From Actinoplanes nipponensis (GTDB lineage Bacteria; Actinomycetota; Actinomycetes; Mycobacteriales; Micromonosporaceae): a stretch of 64,000 nucleotides of DNA. The position numbers were made by a program, and so were the translations under genes. The DNA lies in NCBI RefSeq assembly GCF_016862275.1, contig NZ_BOMQ01000063.1, forward strand, positions 238,895 to 302,894, written 5' to 3'. Below, piece after piece: positions 18,169-26,691 of the stretch. The stretch's first letter is position 1, and each line of letters opens with the position of its first letter. Below the pieces are notes generated by a model, which worked only from the letters and a program-made list of their open reading frames with translations, was not told the origin of the DNA and did not search any database.

Positions 18169-18830
18169 TGATCGGTCCGTCGCGGGGCTTCGAAGAGCCC
18201 GACCACGGCCGGCACCGCGCCGGTCCCGCCCCGGCCCGCAGCCCCAAGGTGCCCGGTGGCACCGGCCGGCCGACCAGCCAGGCCCTCGCGCGCGAACACG
18301 AGGTGGCCCGGATGAGGGCCAAGCTGATGGACCCGGAGACCGCCGTCCGGGAACTGGCCGAGCGCCTCACCTTCGCCCACGTGAACGCGGGCAAGCCGGC
18401 GCTGGGCGTGCTCAGCGAGGCCGTCCACTACAGCAAGGGCACGCTGTCCAAAGTGTTCGCCGGCAAGATGCTGCCGTCCTGGCCGCTGGTCGAAGACCTC
18501 GCCGTCGAGCTGGGCGTGCCGACCCAGACCGTGGTCCAGGAGTGGTTCCACCTCTGGACGGCGGCCAACACGCTCCGCCGCAGACCGGGAGCGCTCCGGG
18601 AACGCGCCGCCGCGCCGCCGGCCCCGGGCACCGACGCGAGCGCCAAATCGACGGCCGCGGGGGCCGGGTACACATGCCCGGAGTGCGGCAGCTGGGTCGT
18701 CGACCCCGCGTTGCACAGCGGGTGGCACCGCCAGGGAGGGCAGTCCGGCGGGACCGCGCCGGGGTCCGTGGGCGGCTGGTCCGTCCAGGCGCCGGCCGCC
18801 GGCCTGAACCGGCAGGTGCTCGGCCGGTGA
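18168..18830 (+). CDS. HTH regulator with C-terminal C2H2-type zinc motif
   Basis: Protein of 220 residues with two recognisable parts. An XRE-like helix-turn-helix occupies about residues 68-125, with SEAVHYSKGTLSKVFAGKML as the recognition segment and WPLVEDLAVELGV following. After a Pro/Ala linker comes CPECGSWVVDPALHSGWH (residues 170-187), a C-X2-C-X9-H-X3-H arrangement likely to bind zinc. The start is the ATG at 18168, overlapping the stop of a 13-codon leader; a GTG at 18165 is also open. Its targets are unknown, and it has no operon partners. The combination looks lineage-specific, and the gene sits between two gene-poor stretches. Confidence 0.7.
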   Translation: MIGPSRGFEEPDHGRHRAGPAPARSPKVPGGTGRPTSQALAREHEVARMRAKLMDPETAVRELAERLTFAHVNAGKPALGVLSEAVHYSKGTLSKVFAGKMLPSWPLVEDLAVELGVPTQTVVQEWFHLWTAANTLRRRPGALRERAAAPPAPGTDASAKSTAAGAGYTCPECGSWVVDPALHSGWHRQGGQSGGTAPGSVGGWSVQAPAAGLNRQVLGR

Positions 18831-20172
18831 GCAAGTCCCCCGCCGCCACGGGGGACCCATCACCGGTAAGCCCCGCTCGTGCCGGGCGTGCGGCTCGGCG
18901 CGGGTGCCGAGCTTCGTGACCAGGTCGCCGGGCGCGGAGTGGGCTGGTCCGGCAGCGCCCGCTTCCCTCGCGCCGGCCGCTGCCTTTGGCCGAGCGACGG
19001 TTCCACCGTGCCGAAGGCCGCGCCCAGCTGGGTGTTACCGCGGCGATCCGGCTGGCATGCTTGTCGGCCCCGGCGTGGTCAATCGGTCCCGCCTGTGCCG
19101 AATGCCGCCCGCGCCGACTGTTTCCGTCATAAGCAGCCCCATCCCGCGTGGCCACCAGTAACAGCCGACCTGTCGCCCGGTTCCCGGGCACCGGCGATCA
19201 GGCTGGCCGGCCGCCGCCGCCTCGCTGTGGCGCCGGCGGAGCTGGGGCCCGAAACGGGGTGCCGGCGGACGACGAGCACGGACCGCGCCGCTGGTGGCCC
19301 GGCCCGGCCGGGGCCGATCGGGCCCACCACCTCGGCTCGGGTGGCGACCGGGTGCAGCAACCGGCGCTGCCTGCGCGGCCGCGCTGTGCTGGCGGCCTCG
19401 AGCCTTGAGGGTGGCACCATAGGTCGGATGCTCGCCCATTCAGCGTCGTGTCGACACAGGGCGCGGCCGCCCGCGAGACTGGGGCCGGTTGCCTTGCCTG
19501 GTTTCGGCACCCACGCCGTGCCTCAACCGGCTGCTGAGGCCGATTAGCAGTTGTTGCTGGAGCTGACGCTCGATGGTGCTGGAGGCGCTCTGGATGCAGG
19601 ATGCATGCCGCAGTGGGCTTGCCGCCAAGTGGGTGGGGCTGGCGTGGACATTGAGCGAGGGCATTGAGTGGAAGCCGCCGTGCGGAAGTCGCCGTGCAGA
19701 AGCCGCCGCGCAGAAGCCGCCGCGCAGAAGCCGCCGTGCGGCGCCTGCCCCACCCGTGTGTGCGTGCGGATCTTGAAGAGCGGGAGTCATATTTTCGGGC
19801 CGTGGCGCCACAAGATCCGGCGAGAGTGGGTCGTCGACAAGGGTGCTGACCAGCAACAACAGAAGCCGTTGCGCGACCGGGAAGCCCACCAAAAGCGGAA
19901 AGGCATGCAACTCAGCACGGCCAGGCAACCCCAAGGCGCCACGCAGCCCGCAAGAGCCACGCAGGCGGCAGGCCGCAGGCGCCAAGCTTCACCCAAGCGC
20001 CAAGCGCCAAGCCGCCGCAAAGCGACACCGCCCGCAAAGCCCCGGCCCCCCGCAAAGGTCAGCCAGACAGCCCCAAGCACGCACCCGGCAACCGGCGGGA
20101 GCGACGGTCAGTTATCTGCAACCAGGCACGACAATAATTTGATCTTGATCTAACCCGGCGAAGATCCCCGAG
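18831..20172. other. Gene-poor, repeat-bearing stretch between the HTH gene and ccsB
   Basis: About 1.3 kb with no gene I can support. Open frames on both strands translate to Arg/Pro/Ala-rich chains without domains or good ribosome sites. A short 14-bp tandem array lies at 19671-19740. From about 19900 to 20080 the plus strand is rich in CAAGCGCCAAG-type and AAGCC-type words and unusually poor in T. The last 50 bases before ccsB's 3' end turn AT-rich (AATAATTTGATCTTGATC). Confidence 0.5.
19671..19740. repeat. Five 14-bp tandem repeats
   Basis: Five contiguous units close to GAAGCCGCCGTGCG, differing by one to three bases. The 14-bp period is not a multiple of three, so each unit shifts the reading frame, which argues against a coding origin. 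Confidence 0.8.
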
Positions 20173-21132
20173 CTACATCCCCCCGGCGTTGGCATAGGAA
20201 TGCAACCCCTCGAAGAACAAATTCACCCCGAACAGATTCATCAGCATGGTCACGAACCCGACCAGCGCGATCCACGTAGCCGTCGTCCGCTTCACGCTCG
20301 GAGTGGCCCGGGCGTGCAGGTAAGCCGCGTACACCACCCAGGAGATGAACGCCCACACCTCCTTGGGGTCCCACCCCCAGTACCGGCCCCAGCTCGCCTC
20401 GGCCCACAGCGGTCCGGCGATCAGCGCGCCGAAGGTGAACAGCGGGAACGCGAACGCGTGCAGCCGGAAGGTCAGCCGCTCCAGCATCTCGGCCGGCGGC
20501 ACCTTCGCGCCCAGCGTGTACGGGAAGCTGCGCTTGCCGGCGTCGTAGCCGGTGCGGACCAGGAACATCGCCGCCGGCACCGCTCCGATCAGCAGGATGC
20601 CCGAGGCCAGGATGATCGTCGAGACGTGGATGACGTACCAGTAGGAGTTCAGCGCCGGGACCAGCGGGCTCACCGGCGTGTACGCGATCAGCCCGGCCGC
20701 CCCGAGCAGCACGACCAGCGCCAGCGCGGCGAACAGGCCGAGGTGGCGGACGGCCGGCTTGCGGGTGAGCACGCCCAGCCAGACCGCCGAGCCGACGAGC
20801 GTGACCGCCAGGATGAACTCGTACATGTTGCCCCACGGCATGCGGTGCGCCGCGATGCCGCGGGTGACCACCGTGCCCAGGTGCAGCGCGAAGGCGAGCC
20901 AGGTCAGGCCGACGCCGATCTTGCCGAGCAGCGCGCCGCGGTCACGCGGCGGGGCGGGCTCGGGTTCCGGCTCGACGGCCTCCGCGGGCGCGCCGGCGCC
21001 AACGAGCTGCCGGGTGGCTGCGCGGCCGATGTGGCTGCGGTTGCCGAACGCGTACTCGGCGGCGTAGCAGACCATCGCGGCCAGGTACGCCAGCACGGTG
21101 AACGCCATCAACTGGTCCGACAACTCCGCCAT
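20173..21132 (-). CDS. ccsB: Cytochrome c biogenesis protein CcsB/CcsA (haem handling)
   Basis: Membrane component of System II cytochrome c maturation, which presents haem for attachment to apocytochromes outside the cell. The 319-residue product has about eight helices. The haem-binding Trp-rich motif appears as WGRYWGWDPKEVWAFISW, and conserved His residues lie in IHVSTI and ALHLGTV. The ATG at 21132 overlaps the resB stop (TGATG); a GTG one codon earlier is open too. It is the last gene of the hemL-ccsB run. In actinobacteria the ResB-ResC pair form the functional synthase. Confidence 0.9.
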   Translation of the reverse strand: MAELSDQLMAFTVLAYLAAMVCYAAEYAFGNRSHIGRAATRQLVGAGAPAEAVEPEPEPAPPRDRGALLGKIGVGLTWLAFALHLGTVVTRGIAAHRMPWGNMYEFILAVTLVGSAVWLGVLTRKPAVRHLGLFAALALVVLLGAAGLIAYTPVSPLVPALNSYWYVIHVSTIILASGILLIGAVPAAMFLVRTGYDAGKRSFPYTLGAKVPPAEMLERLTFRLHAFAFPLFTFGALIAGPLWAEASWGRYWGWDPKEVWAFISWVVYAAYLHARATPSVKRTTATWIALVGFVTMLMNLFGVNLFFEGLHSYANAGGM

Positions 21133-22751
21133 CACGGCGTCCTCTCATCCCGGGCCGCGGCCACGACCTGCTCGAACTCCTCGCGGAAGCCCGGATAGTC
21201 GGTACGCGGCAGGCCACCGGCCTCCACCAAACTACCGCCGCCGCCGGCTTCCGGCCCGGCCGGGGGCGTAACCCGGAACCACACCCGGCGCCGGTGCCCG
21301 GACAGCGACAGCATCAGCCCGAGCAGGCCCAGCACCGCGCCGCCCAGCACCAGCGGCTGGGTCGGGTCGTACCGCACCGCCAGGGTGGCGAACTGCCGGG
21401 TGCCGAGGAACTCCAGCTTGGTGCCGTCGTCCAGGGTCCAGCTCTGGCCCACCGTCAGGCGCTGCGGCCGCTGGCCGCTGACCTGCTTCAGCTCGCCGTT
21501 GGCCAGCTGGCCGCGGTCCAGCGCGTAGACCGAGCCGGGCAGCCCGGCGTCGACCCCGAGGTTGCCCCGGTACGCCGTCAGGAACAGCGCCGGCTCCCGT
21601 TCGGCCGGGAAGATCGAGGTCGCGCCGCCGGCCGGGTCCACCGTCGGCAGGTACACGCCCTCGAAGGCGACCTGGAGGTCCTCGTCGCGCTTGCCGGTCT
21701 TCGGGTCGATGTTGACGTCGGGGAACTGCACGACGCCCTCGCTGGTCAGCATCTGGTCGCGCGGCAGGAACGGCACGGTCCTGGTCTGCTGCTGGCCGAA
21801 GCGGTCGGTGAACCGCAGGATCGGCGCGTAGCCGTGGCCGAGCAGGTGCACGTTGGCCTGCGACAGGCGCAGCGGGTGGTTGACCGTGAACGCGACCGGC
21901 CGCCACGGGCCGTCCTGCTCGGTCTGCACGTCGGCGTCCGCGCCGAACGTCTTCGGCTGGCCGTTGCTCTGGTAGGTCGCGTGGAAGTCGGTCAGCCGCA
22001 GGCAGAAGAACGGCAGGTCGGCCGGGCCCAGGCGGGGGCCGAGCGAGGACTCGTCGTACTGGGCCAGGGAGTTGCAGAAGCCCACATCAGTGCCCTCGAG
22101 CAGGAGGCGGTTGCCGTGCCAGCCGTACCAGTGCCCGAAGCCGACCCCGATCAGCACCGCGAGCAGCGCGAAGTGGAACAGCAGGTTGCCGGTCTCCTTG
22201 AGGAAACCCTTCTCGGCCGACACCGTCCACGTGCCGTCCGGCCGCTCCCGCACGACGGTGCGGAAGCGCCGGCCGCGCAGCGCCGCCTTGATGGCGGCGG
22301 CCACGGCGGCCGGATCGCCGGGTCGCGGTTCTGCCGCCGCGTGCTGCGGCAGCCGCTCCAGCCGGCGAGGGGCATCCGGGGGTACGGTGCGCAGCGCCCG
22401 CGCGTGGTCGAGCAGCCGCGGCACCACGCAGCCGACCAGCGAGGTGAACAGCAGCAGGTAGATCGACGCGAACCAGGGCGACGCGTAGACGTCGAAGCCG
22501 CCCAGCCGGTCCAGCACCGGGGCCAGGTCGGGATGGTCGCGGAAGTAGCCGGCCACGTTCTCGGCGTTGACCGCGCGCTGCGGCAGCACCGAGCCGGGGA
22601 TCGCCGCCACCGCGAGCAGGAACAGCAGCACCAGGGCGGTCCGCATGCTGGTGAGCTGGCGCCAGGAGTTGCGCAGCAGCGCCCAGGCCCGGTTCGGCCG
22701 GCGCGGCGGCGGCTCGGCCGCGGGCGCCGGGCGCTGGTCGACGGCGGTCAC
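21132..22751 (-). CDS. resB: Cytochrome c biogenesis protein ResB (Ccs1)
   Basis: Partner of CcsB in the System II haem lyase. The product is 539 residues. Helices occur near residues 35-55 (TALVLLFLLAVAAIPG), 85-105 (WFASIYLLLFTSLVGC) and 185-205 (LLFHFALLAVLIGVGF). A large external domain (about 210-480) follows, then a final helix (VLGGAVLGLLGLMLSLSG). The opening SMRTALVLLF...PGSVLPQR is characteristic of ResB. The GTG start at 22751 overlaps the ccdA stop (GTGA), and the stop overlaps the ccsB start. Confidence 0.9.
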   Translation of the reverse strand: MTAVDQRPAPAAEPPPRRPNRAWALLRNSWRQLTSMRTALVLLFLLAVAAIPGSVLPQRAVNAENVAGYFRDHPDLAPVLDRLGGFDVYASPWFASIYLLLFTSLVGCVVPRLLDHARALRTVPPDAPRRLERLPQHAAAEPRPGDPAAVAAAIKAALRGRRFRTVVRERPDGTWTVSAEKGFLKETGNLLFHFALLAVLIGVGFGHWYGWHGNRLLLEGTDVGFCNSLAQYDESSLGPRLGPADLPFFCLRLTDFHATYQSNGQPKTFGADADVQTEQDGPWRPVAFTVNHPLRLSQANVHLLGHGYAPILRFTDRFGQQQTRTVPFLPRDQMLTSEGVVQFPDVNIDPKTGKRDEDLQVAFEGVYLPTVDPAGGATSIFPAEREPALFLTAYRGNLGVDAGLPGSVYALDRGQLANGELKQVSGQRPQRLTVGQSWTLDDGTKLEFLGTRQFATLAVRYDPTQPLVLGGAVLGLLGLMLSLSGHRRRVWFRVTPPAGPEAGGGGSLVEAGGLPRTDYPGFREEFEQVVAAARDERTP

Positions 22752-23575
22752 AGCAGCGTCCCGGCGTCGAAGTTGAAGGTGGTCAGCAACCAGATCAGGA
22801 AGCTGTTCCAGCCGCCGGTGACCAGGGCGACCCCGACCGCGATGAGCAGCACGCCGCCGACCCGGGTCACCCACCGGCTGTTGCGGCGCACCGCCTTGAA
22901 GACGCCGAGCAGCCGGCGGAAGAAGAGCCCGAACAGCACGAACGGCACGCCCAGCCCGAGGCTGTAGGCCAGCGCCAGCACCACCGCCCGGTCGGTCTGC
23001 CCGCTGGTGGTGGCCAGGCCGAGCACCGCGCCGAGGGTGGGCCCGGTGCAGGGCAGCCAGGACAGGCCGAACAGCGCCCCGAAGACCGGCGCCCCGGCCA
23101 GCCCGGCGTTGGGCAGCCAGCGGATTCGGGCCTGACCCTGCAGGCCCGGGACCACGCCCAGGAACAGCAGGCCGAGCACGATGATCAGCACGCCGAGCAC
23201 GATGTTGAGGGTGCGCTCGTGGGTCTTGAGGGCCAGCCCGATGTTGGCCACCAGCGTGGCCAGCAGCATGAAGACCACGGAGAAGCCGACCACGAACAGC
23301 ACCGTCCCGGCCAGCACCCGGCCCCGGCCGGGGGCCCGGGTCTCCGGCGGCCGGGTCCGCACCGCCACGGATCCGCCCGCGGGCTCCTCCGGCGGCCGCA
23401 CGCCCAGCGCGGCGTCGAGGTCGGCGCCGGCCAGCCCGGTCACGTACGACAGGTAGCCGGGCATGAGCGGCAGCACGCAGGGCGACAGGAAGCTGACCAG
23501 CCCGGCGAGCGCGGCCGCGCCGATGGCCAGCAGCAGAGGACCACTGGTCGCGATGTCGGCGAAGGTGTCACCCAT
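22748..23575 (-). CDS. ccdA: CcdA-type thiol-disulfide membrane transporter
   Basis: Passes reducing power across the membrane to the external thioredoxin-like TlpA/ResA, keeping apocytochrome haem-binding cysteines reduced. The 275-residue product has six helices and both redox cysteines, in FLSPCVLPLMPGYLSY (Cys33) and WLPCTGPTLGAVLG. A Pro/Arg-rich loop of about 40 residues (EEPAGGSVAVRTRPPETRA) lies between helices 1 and 2, longer than in Bacillus CcdA. The ATG at 23575 overlaps the tlpA stop (TGATG). Confidence 0.9.
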   Translation of the reverse strand: MGDTFADIATSGPLLLAIGAAALAGLVSFLSPCVLPLMPGYLSYVTGLAGADLDAALGVRPPEEPAGGSVAVRTRPPETRAPGRGRVLAGTVLFVVGFSVVFMLLATLVANIGLALKTHERTLNIVLGVLIIVLGLLFLGVVPGLQGQARIRWLPNAGLAGAPVFGALFGLSWLPCTGPTLGAVLGLATTSGQTDRAVVLALAYSLGLGVPFVLFGLFFRRLLGVFKAVRRNSRWVTRVGGVLLIAVGVALVTGGWNSFLIWLLTTFNFDAGTLL

Positions 23576-24135
23576 CAGCCCGGCTCCTCGGCGGCGATCC
23601 GCTCCACCACCGGCTGCAGCACGCCGGCCGTGGTGGCGCCCCGGACGGCGGCGGCGATCCGGCCCTGGCGGTCCAGGATCAGCGTCTGCGGCGTGCTGAC
23701 CTGGGTGACGTCGAACTTCAGGGCCACGCTGCCGCTCCGGTCGTAGACGCTCGGATAGGTCACCCCGAAGCTGCGCTCGAACGCCTTGGCCGCGTCCCGG
23801 TCGTCCAGCGAGTTGACCCCCACGAAAGTCACGTTCCTCGCCTTGGTGGCCTGGTAGACGGTCTCCAGGTCGTCGGCCTCCGCGCGGCACGGGTTGCACC
23901 AGGAACCCCAGAAGTTGACCACGACGACCTTGCCCCGGTCCCGCGCGACGTCGTACGGTCCGCCGTCGAGCAGCTCACCGGTGACCGCCCGGGCCTCCGG
24001 GCGCTGGTCCGGGGAGCACTCGATGACCCGGTCGGCGTTGGTCGAGCACTTCTTCTCCCAGCTCTCGCTGCCGCAGCCGGCCAGGGCACCGGCCGCGACG
24101 GCGGCGGTGAGCACCACTGCGGCGAGCCGGCGCAC
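23575..24135 (-). CDS. TlpA/ResA-type thioredoxin-like lipoprotein
   Basis: Extracytoplasmic thiol-disulfide reductase that prepares apocytochrome c for haem attachment. The 186-residue product has a lipoprotein signal with lipobox LAGC (Cys21) and a thioredoxin fold whose active site is WCNPC (Cys80, Cys83) in VVVNFWGSWCNPC. The cis-Pro loop reads STPQTLILD. Two extra cysteines (Cys30, Cys40) precede the fold. The GTG start at 24135 lies one base after the histidine phosphatase stop. It sits directly upstream of ccdA, its presumed electron donor. Confidence 0.9.
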   Translation of the reverse strand: MRRLAAVVLTAAVAAGALAGCGSESWEKKCSTNADRVIECSPDQRPEARAVTGELLDGGPYDVARDRGKVVVVNFWGSWCNPCRAEADDLETVYQATKARNVTFVGVNSLDDRDAAKAFERSFGVTYPSVYDRSGSVALKFDVTQVSTPQTLILDRQGRIAAAVRGATTAGVLQPVVERIAAEEPG

Positions 24136-24136
24136 G

Positions 24137-24793
24137 TCAGGCCCCCTTGGCGGTCCGGGCGCCGGGCGACATGGCCACCAGGGCGGCGGCCGGCTCGGCG
24201 TACTCGATGCCGACCACCTTCGCGTCGGAGAAGACGAACGAGGTCAGGCTGGCCAGGCCGCACTGGCGGCGGCGCGGGTCGTGCCAGAGGCGCTTGCGCT
24301 CGACGTACCGGCGCAGGGTCCAGATCGGCAGCTGGTGCGAGACGCAGACCGCCTCGTGGCCCTCGGCGGCGACCCGGGCGGCCTGGACCGCGGCGAACAT
24401 CCGCTGCGCGATCTGCAGGTACGCCTCGCCCCAGGACGGGGTGATCGGGTCGCGCAGCACCCACCAGTTGCGTGGGTTGCTGAACGCGCCGTCGCCGACC
24501 GACACCTTCTTGCCCTCGAAGAAGTTCGCGCTCTCGATCAGCCGGGTGTCGGTGGCGGTCTCCAGCTTGAAGTGGGCCGCGAACGGCTCGGCCGTCTCCT
24601 GGGCGCGTTCCAGCGGGCTGGCCACCACGTGCGTCACGTCGCGGTCGGCGAGCGCCTCGGTGGCCGCCTTGGCCATCTGCCGGCCCAGCTCCGAGAGGTG
24701 GAAGTCGGGCAGGCGGCCGTACAGGATCTTGCCCGGGTTGTGGACCTCGCCGTGCCGCAGCACGTGCACCGTGGTCCTGGTCGGCTCGCTCAA
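24137..24793 (-). CDS. Histidine phosphatase family protein (phosphoglycerate-mutase-like)
   Basis: Cytoplasmic enzyme of the histidine phosphatase superfamily with 218 residues. The catalytic motif is VLRHGEVHNPGK near residue 12, then SPLERAQETAEPF, and the second histidine is in VCVSHQLPIWTLRR. The group recurs between hemL and the cytochrome c genes in actinobacteria, but its substrate is not established; annotation as phosphoglycerate mutase is often automatic. A TTG at 24793 overlaps the hemL stop (TTGA), with GGGGGAG upstream, so translation is coupled to hemL. Confidence 0.8.
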   Translation of the reverse strand: MSEPTRTTVHVLRHGEVHNPGKILYGRLPDFHLSELGRQMAKAATEALADRDVTHVVASPLERAQETAEPFAAHFKLETATDTRLIESANFFEGKKVSVGDGAFSNPRNWWVLRDPITPSWGEAYLQIAQRMFAAVQAARVAAEGHEAVCVSHQLPIWTLRRYVERKRLWHDPRRRQCGLASLTSFVFSDAKVVGIEYAEPAAALVAMSPGARTAKGA

Positions 24794-26136
24794 CGTGCTC
24801 CCCCCGCTGCCGCCGCCGCGCGCGCTGCCGCCGGCAGCGCCGCGCCGATCTGCTCCAACGCGGCGTCGTCGAGCGCCGCCGACACGAACCACGACTCGAA
24901 CGCGCTCGGCGGCAGGTAGACCCCGCGGGAGAGCATCGCGTGGAAGAACGCCTTGAACGCGGCCGCGTCCTGGGTCTTCGCCGAGTCGTAGTCGACGACC
25001 TCGGCCTCGGTGAAGAAGACGGAGAACATGTTGCCCGCGTAGGACAGCCGGTGCGGGACGCCCGCGGTGGTCAGGGCCTCCGAGGCGAGCGCGCCCACGG
25101 TGGCGGACAGCTCGTCGAGGCGCTTGTAGACGGCGTCGTCGGCCAGCCGCAGGCTGGTCAGCCCGGCCGCGCAGGCCAGCGGGTTGCCGGAGAGCGTGCC
25201 GGCCTGGTAGACCGGCCCGGCCGGGGCCAGCCGGCTCATGATCTCGGTGCGCCCGCCGAAGGCCGCGGCGGGCAGGCCGCCGCCCATGACCTTGCCGTAC
25301 GTGAACAGGTCGGCGTCGACCGGCTCCAGCCCGGCCCAGCCGCCCGGGGACACCCGGAAACCGGTCATCACCTCGTCGACGATCAGCAGCGCGCCGGCGG
25401 CGTGGGCCAGCTCGGCCAGCCGGCGGTTGAAGCCCGCGCGCGGCGCGATCACGCCCATGTTGCCGGCCGCGGCCTCGGTGATGATCGCGGCGATGTCGTC
25501 GTTGTCCCGGAACACGGCCTCGACCGCGGCGACGTCGTTGTACGGCAGCACGATGGTCTCGCTGGCCGCCGCACCGGTCACCCCGGGCGAATCGGGCAGG
25601 CCCAGCGTGGCGACGCCCGAGCCGGCCGCGGCCAGCAGCGCGTCGACGTGGCCGTGGTAGCAGCCGGCGAACTTGACGATCTTGCTGCGCCCGGTGAAGC
25701 CGCGGGCCAGCCGGATCGCGGTCATCGTCGCCTCGGTGCCGGAGCTGACCAGGCGTACCTGCTCGACCGGGGTGCGCCGGACGATCTCCTCGGCCAGCTC
25801 CACCTCGCCCTCGGTCGGCGTGCCGAAGCTGGTGCCGAGCGCGGCGGCGGCCTGCACGGCGGCCACGATCGCCGGGTGCGCGTGCCCGTGGATCAGCGGG
25901 CCCCACGAGCAGACCAGGTCCACGTAGCGGCGGCCGTCGGCGTCGACCATCCACGGGCCCTCGCCGCGCGCCATGAACCGGGGCGTACCGCCCACGGACT
26001 TGAACGCACGCACGGGTGAATTGACCCCGCCCGGCACGATGGCCTGGGCGCGGTCGAACAGGGCCTGGGAGACCGGGGCCTCGTCCGGGTACGGACTGCC
26101 CGCGGCACGGTTTGCGGTGGTCACGGTGAATCCCAT
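24790..26136 (-). CDS. hemL: Glutamate-1-semialdehyde 2,1-aminomutase
   Basis: PLP enzyme converting glutamate-1-semialdehyde to 5-aminolevulinate, the haem precursor. The 448-residue product is full length. It shows IVPGGVNSPVRAFKSVGGTP at the N-terminus, the substrate loop SSGTEATMTAIRLARG, the PLP-binding DEVMTGFRVSPGG, and the Schiff-base lysine in TYGKVMGGGLP. First gene of the overlapping hemL - phosphatase - tlpA - ccdA - resB - ccsB run, which links haem supply to cytochrome c maturation. The ATG at 26136 is used; a GTG four codons later is possible. Confidence 0.93.
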   Translation of the reverse strand: MGFTVTTANRAAGSPYPDEAPVSQALFDRAQAIVPGGVNSPVRAFKSVGGTPRFMARGEGPWMVDADGRRYVDLVCSWGPLIHGHAHPAIVAAVQAAAALGTSFGTPTEGEVELAEEIVRRTPVEQVRLVSSGTEATMTAIRLARGFTGRSKIVKFAGCYHGHVDALLAAAGSGVATLGLPDSPGVTGAAASETIVLPYNDVAAVEAVFRDNDDIAAIITEAAAGNMGVIAPRAGFNRRLAELAHAAGALLIVDEVMTGFRVSPGGWAGLEPVDADLFTYGKVMGGGLPAAAFGGRTEIMSRLAPAGPVYQAGTLSGNPLACAAGLTSLRLADDAVYKRLDELSATVGALASEALTTAGVPHRLSYAGNMFSVFFTEAEVVDYDSAKTQDAAAFKAFFHAMLSRGVYLPPSAFESWFVSAALDDAALEQIGAALPAAARAAAAAGGAR

Positions 26137-26267
26137 TCTGTCAGCGCCGGGCCGCGGCCGCGTAGCAGCCCCGGGGGCGGGTTGTACAGGTCACGATCGG
26201 TGGGTGGAGCGGGCGGATGAACCATGCCCAACAGGCTGGATTCCGCCACCCGCGATAGGCTGACCGG

Positions 26268-26594
26268 GTGGAGCGCCCGGAGCTGTCCATCGCGGTTGAG
26301 CGAGCCCCCGACGAGGTTGTCTTCCACCTCGCCGGGGAGATCGACGTGCTCACGGTCGCCGAATTGTCGGCCATGGTGAACGAGACTCTCCTGGAACCAC
26401 CCTCCCGGATCGTGCTCGACATGTCCGGCGTGACCTTCTGCGATTCGCAGGGCCTGGGCACCCTGGTGGTGCTCAGCCGTAAGGCCCAGCATGCCCGCGC
26501 GGTGCTGGCCCTGGCCAACGTCGGCGACTTCCTGCTGCGCGTGCTGGACATCACCGGGCTCCGCAGCGCCCTGATGATCTCCAGCTCCACCTGA
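26268..26594 (+). CDS. STAS-domain anti-sigma factor antagonist
   Basis: Small SpoIIAA/RsbV-like protein of 108 residues. The phosphorylatable serine lies in TFCDSQGLG (Ser60), where a partner RsbW-type kinase would act; the dephosphorylated form frees a sigma factor. The STAS fold runs through FHLAGEIDVLTVAEL and a C-terminal VLDITGLRSAL. It begins with GTG at 26268, divergent from hemL. No kinase gene lies beside it, so its partner is probably one of the ATPase proteins encoded elsewhere. A related STAS gene lies at 52.8 kb. Confidence 0.85.
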   Translation: MERPELSIAVERAPDEVVFHLAGEIDVLTVAELSAMVNETLLEPPSRIVLDMSGVTFCDSQGLGTLVVLSRKAQHARAVLALANVGDFLLRVLDITGLRSALMISSST

Positions 26595-26691
26595 CAGCTT
26601 CCTGTCGAGCCCCGGGATACGCCCACCGCGGTACGACCGGGGCCGCCCCAGGGATGACGACACCGCCCCGGGGCGAGGCCAGGCTGAGGGC

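Noticed and set aside
19668..20153. Open frame giving a Lys/Pro/Ala-rich 161-residue chain
   Set aside because: It runs through the 14-bp array and T-poor sequence, has no ribosome site or family features, and overlapping frames on both strands are equally open.
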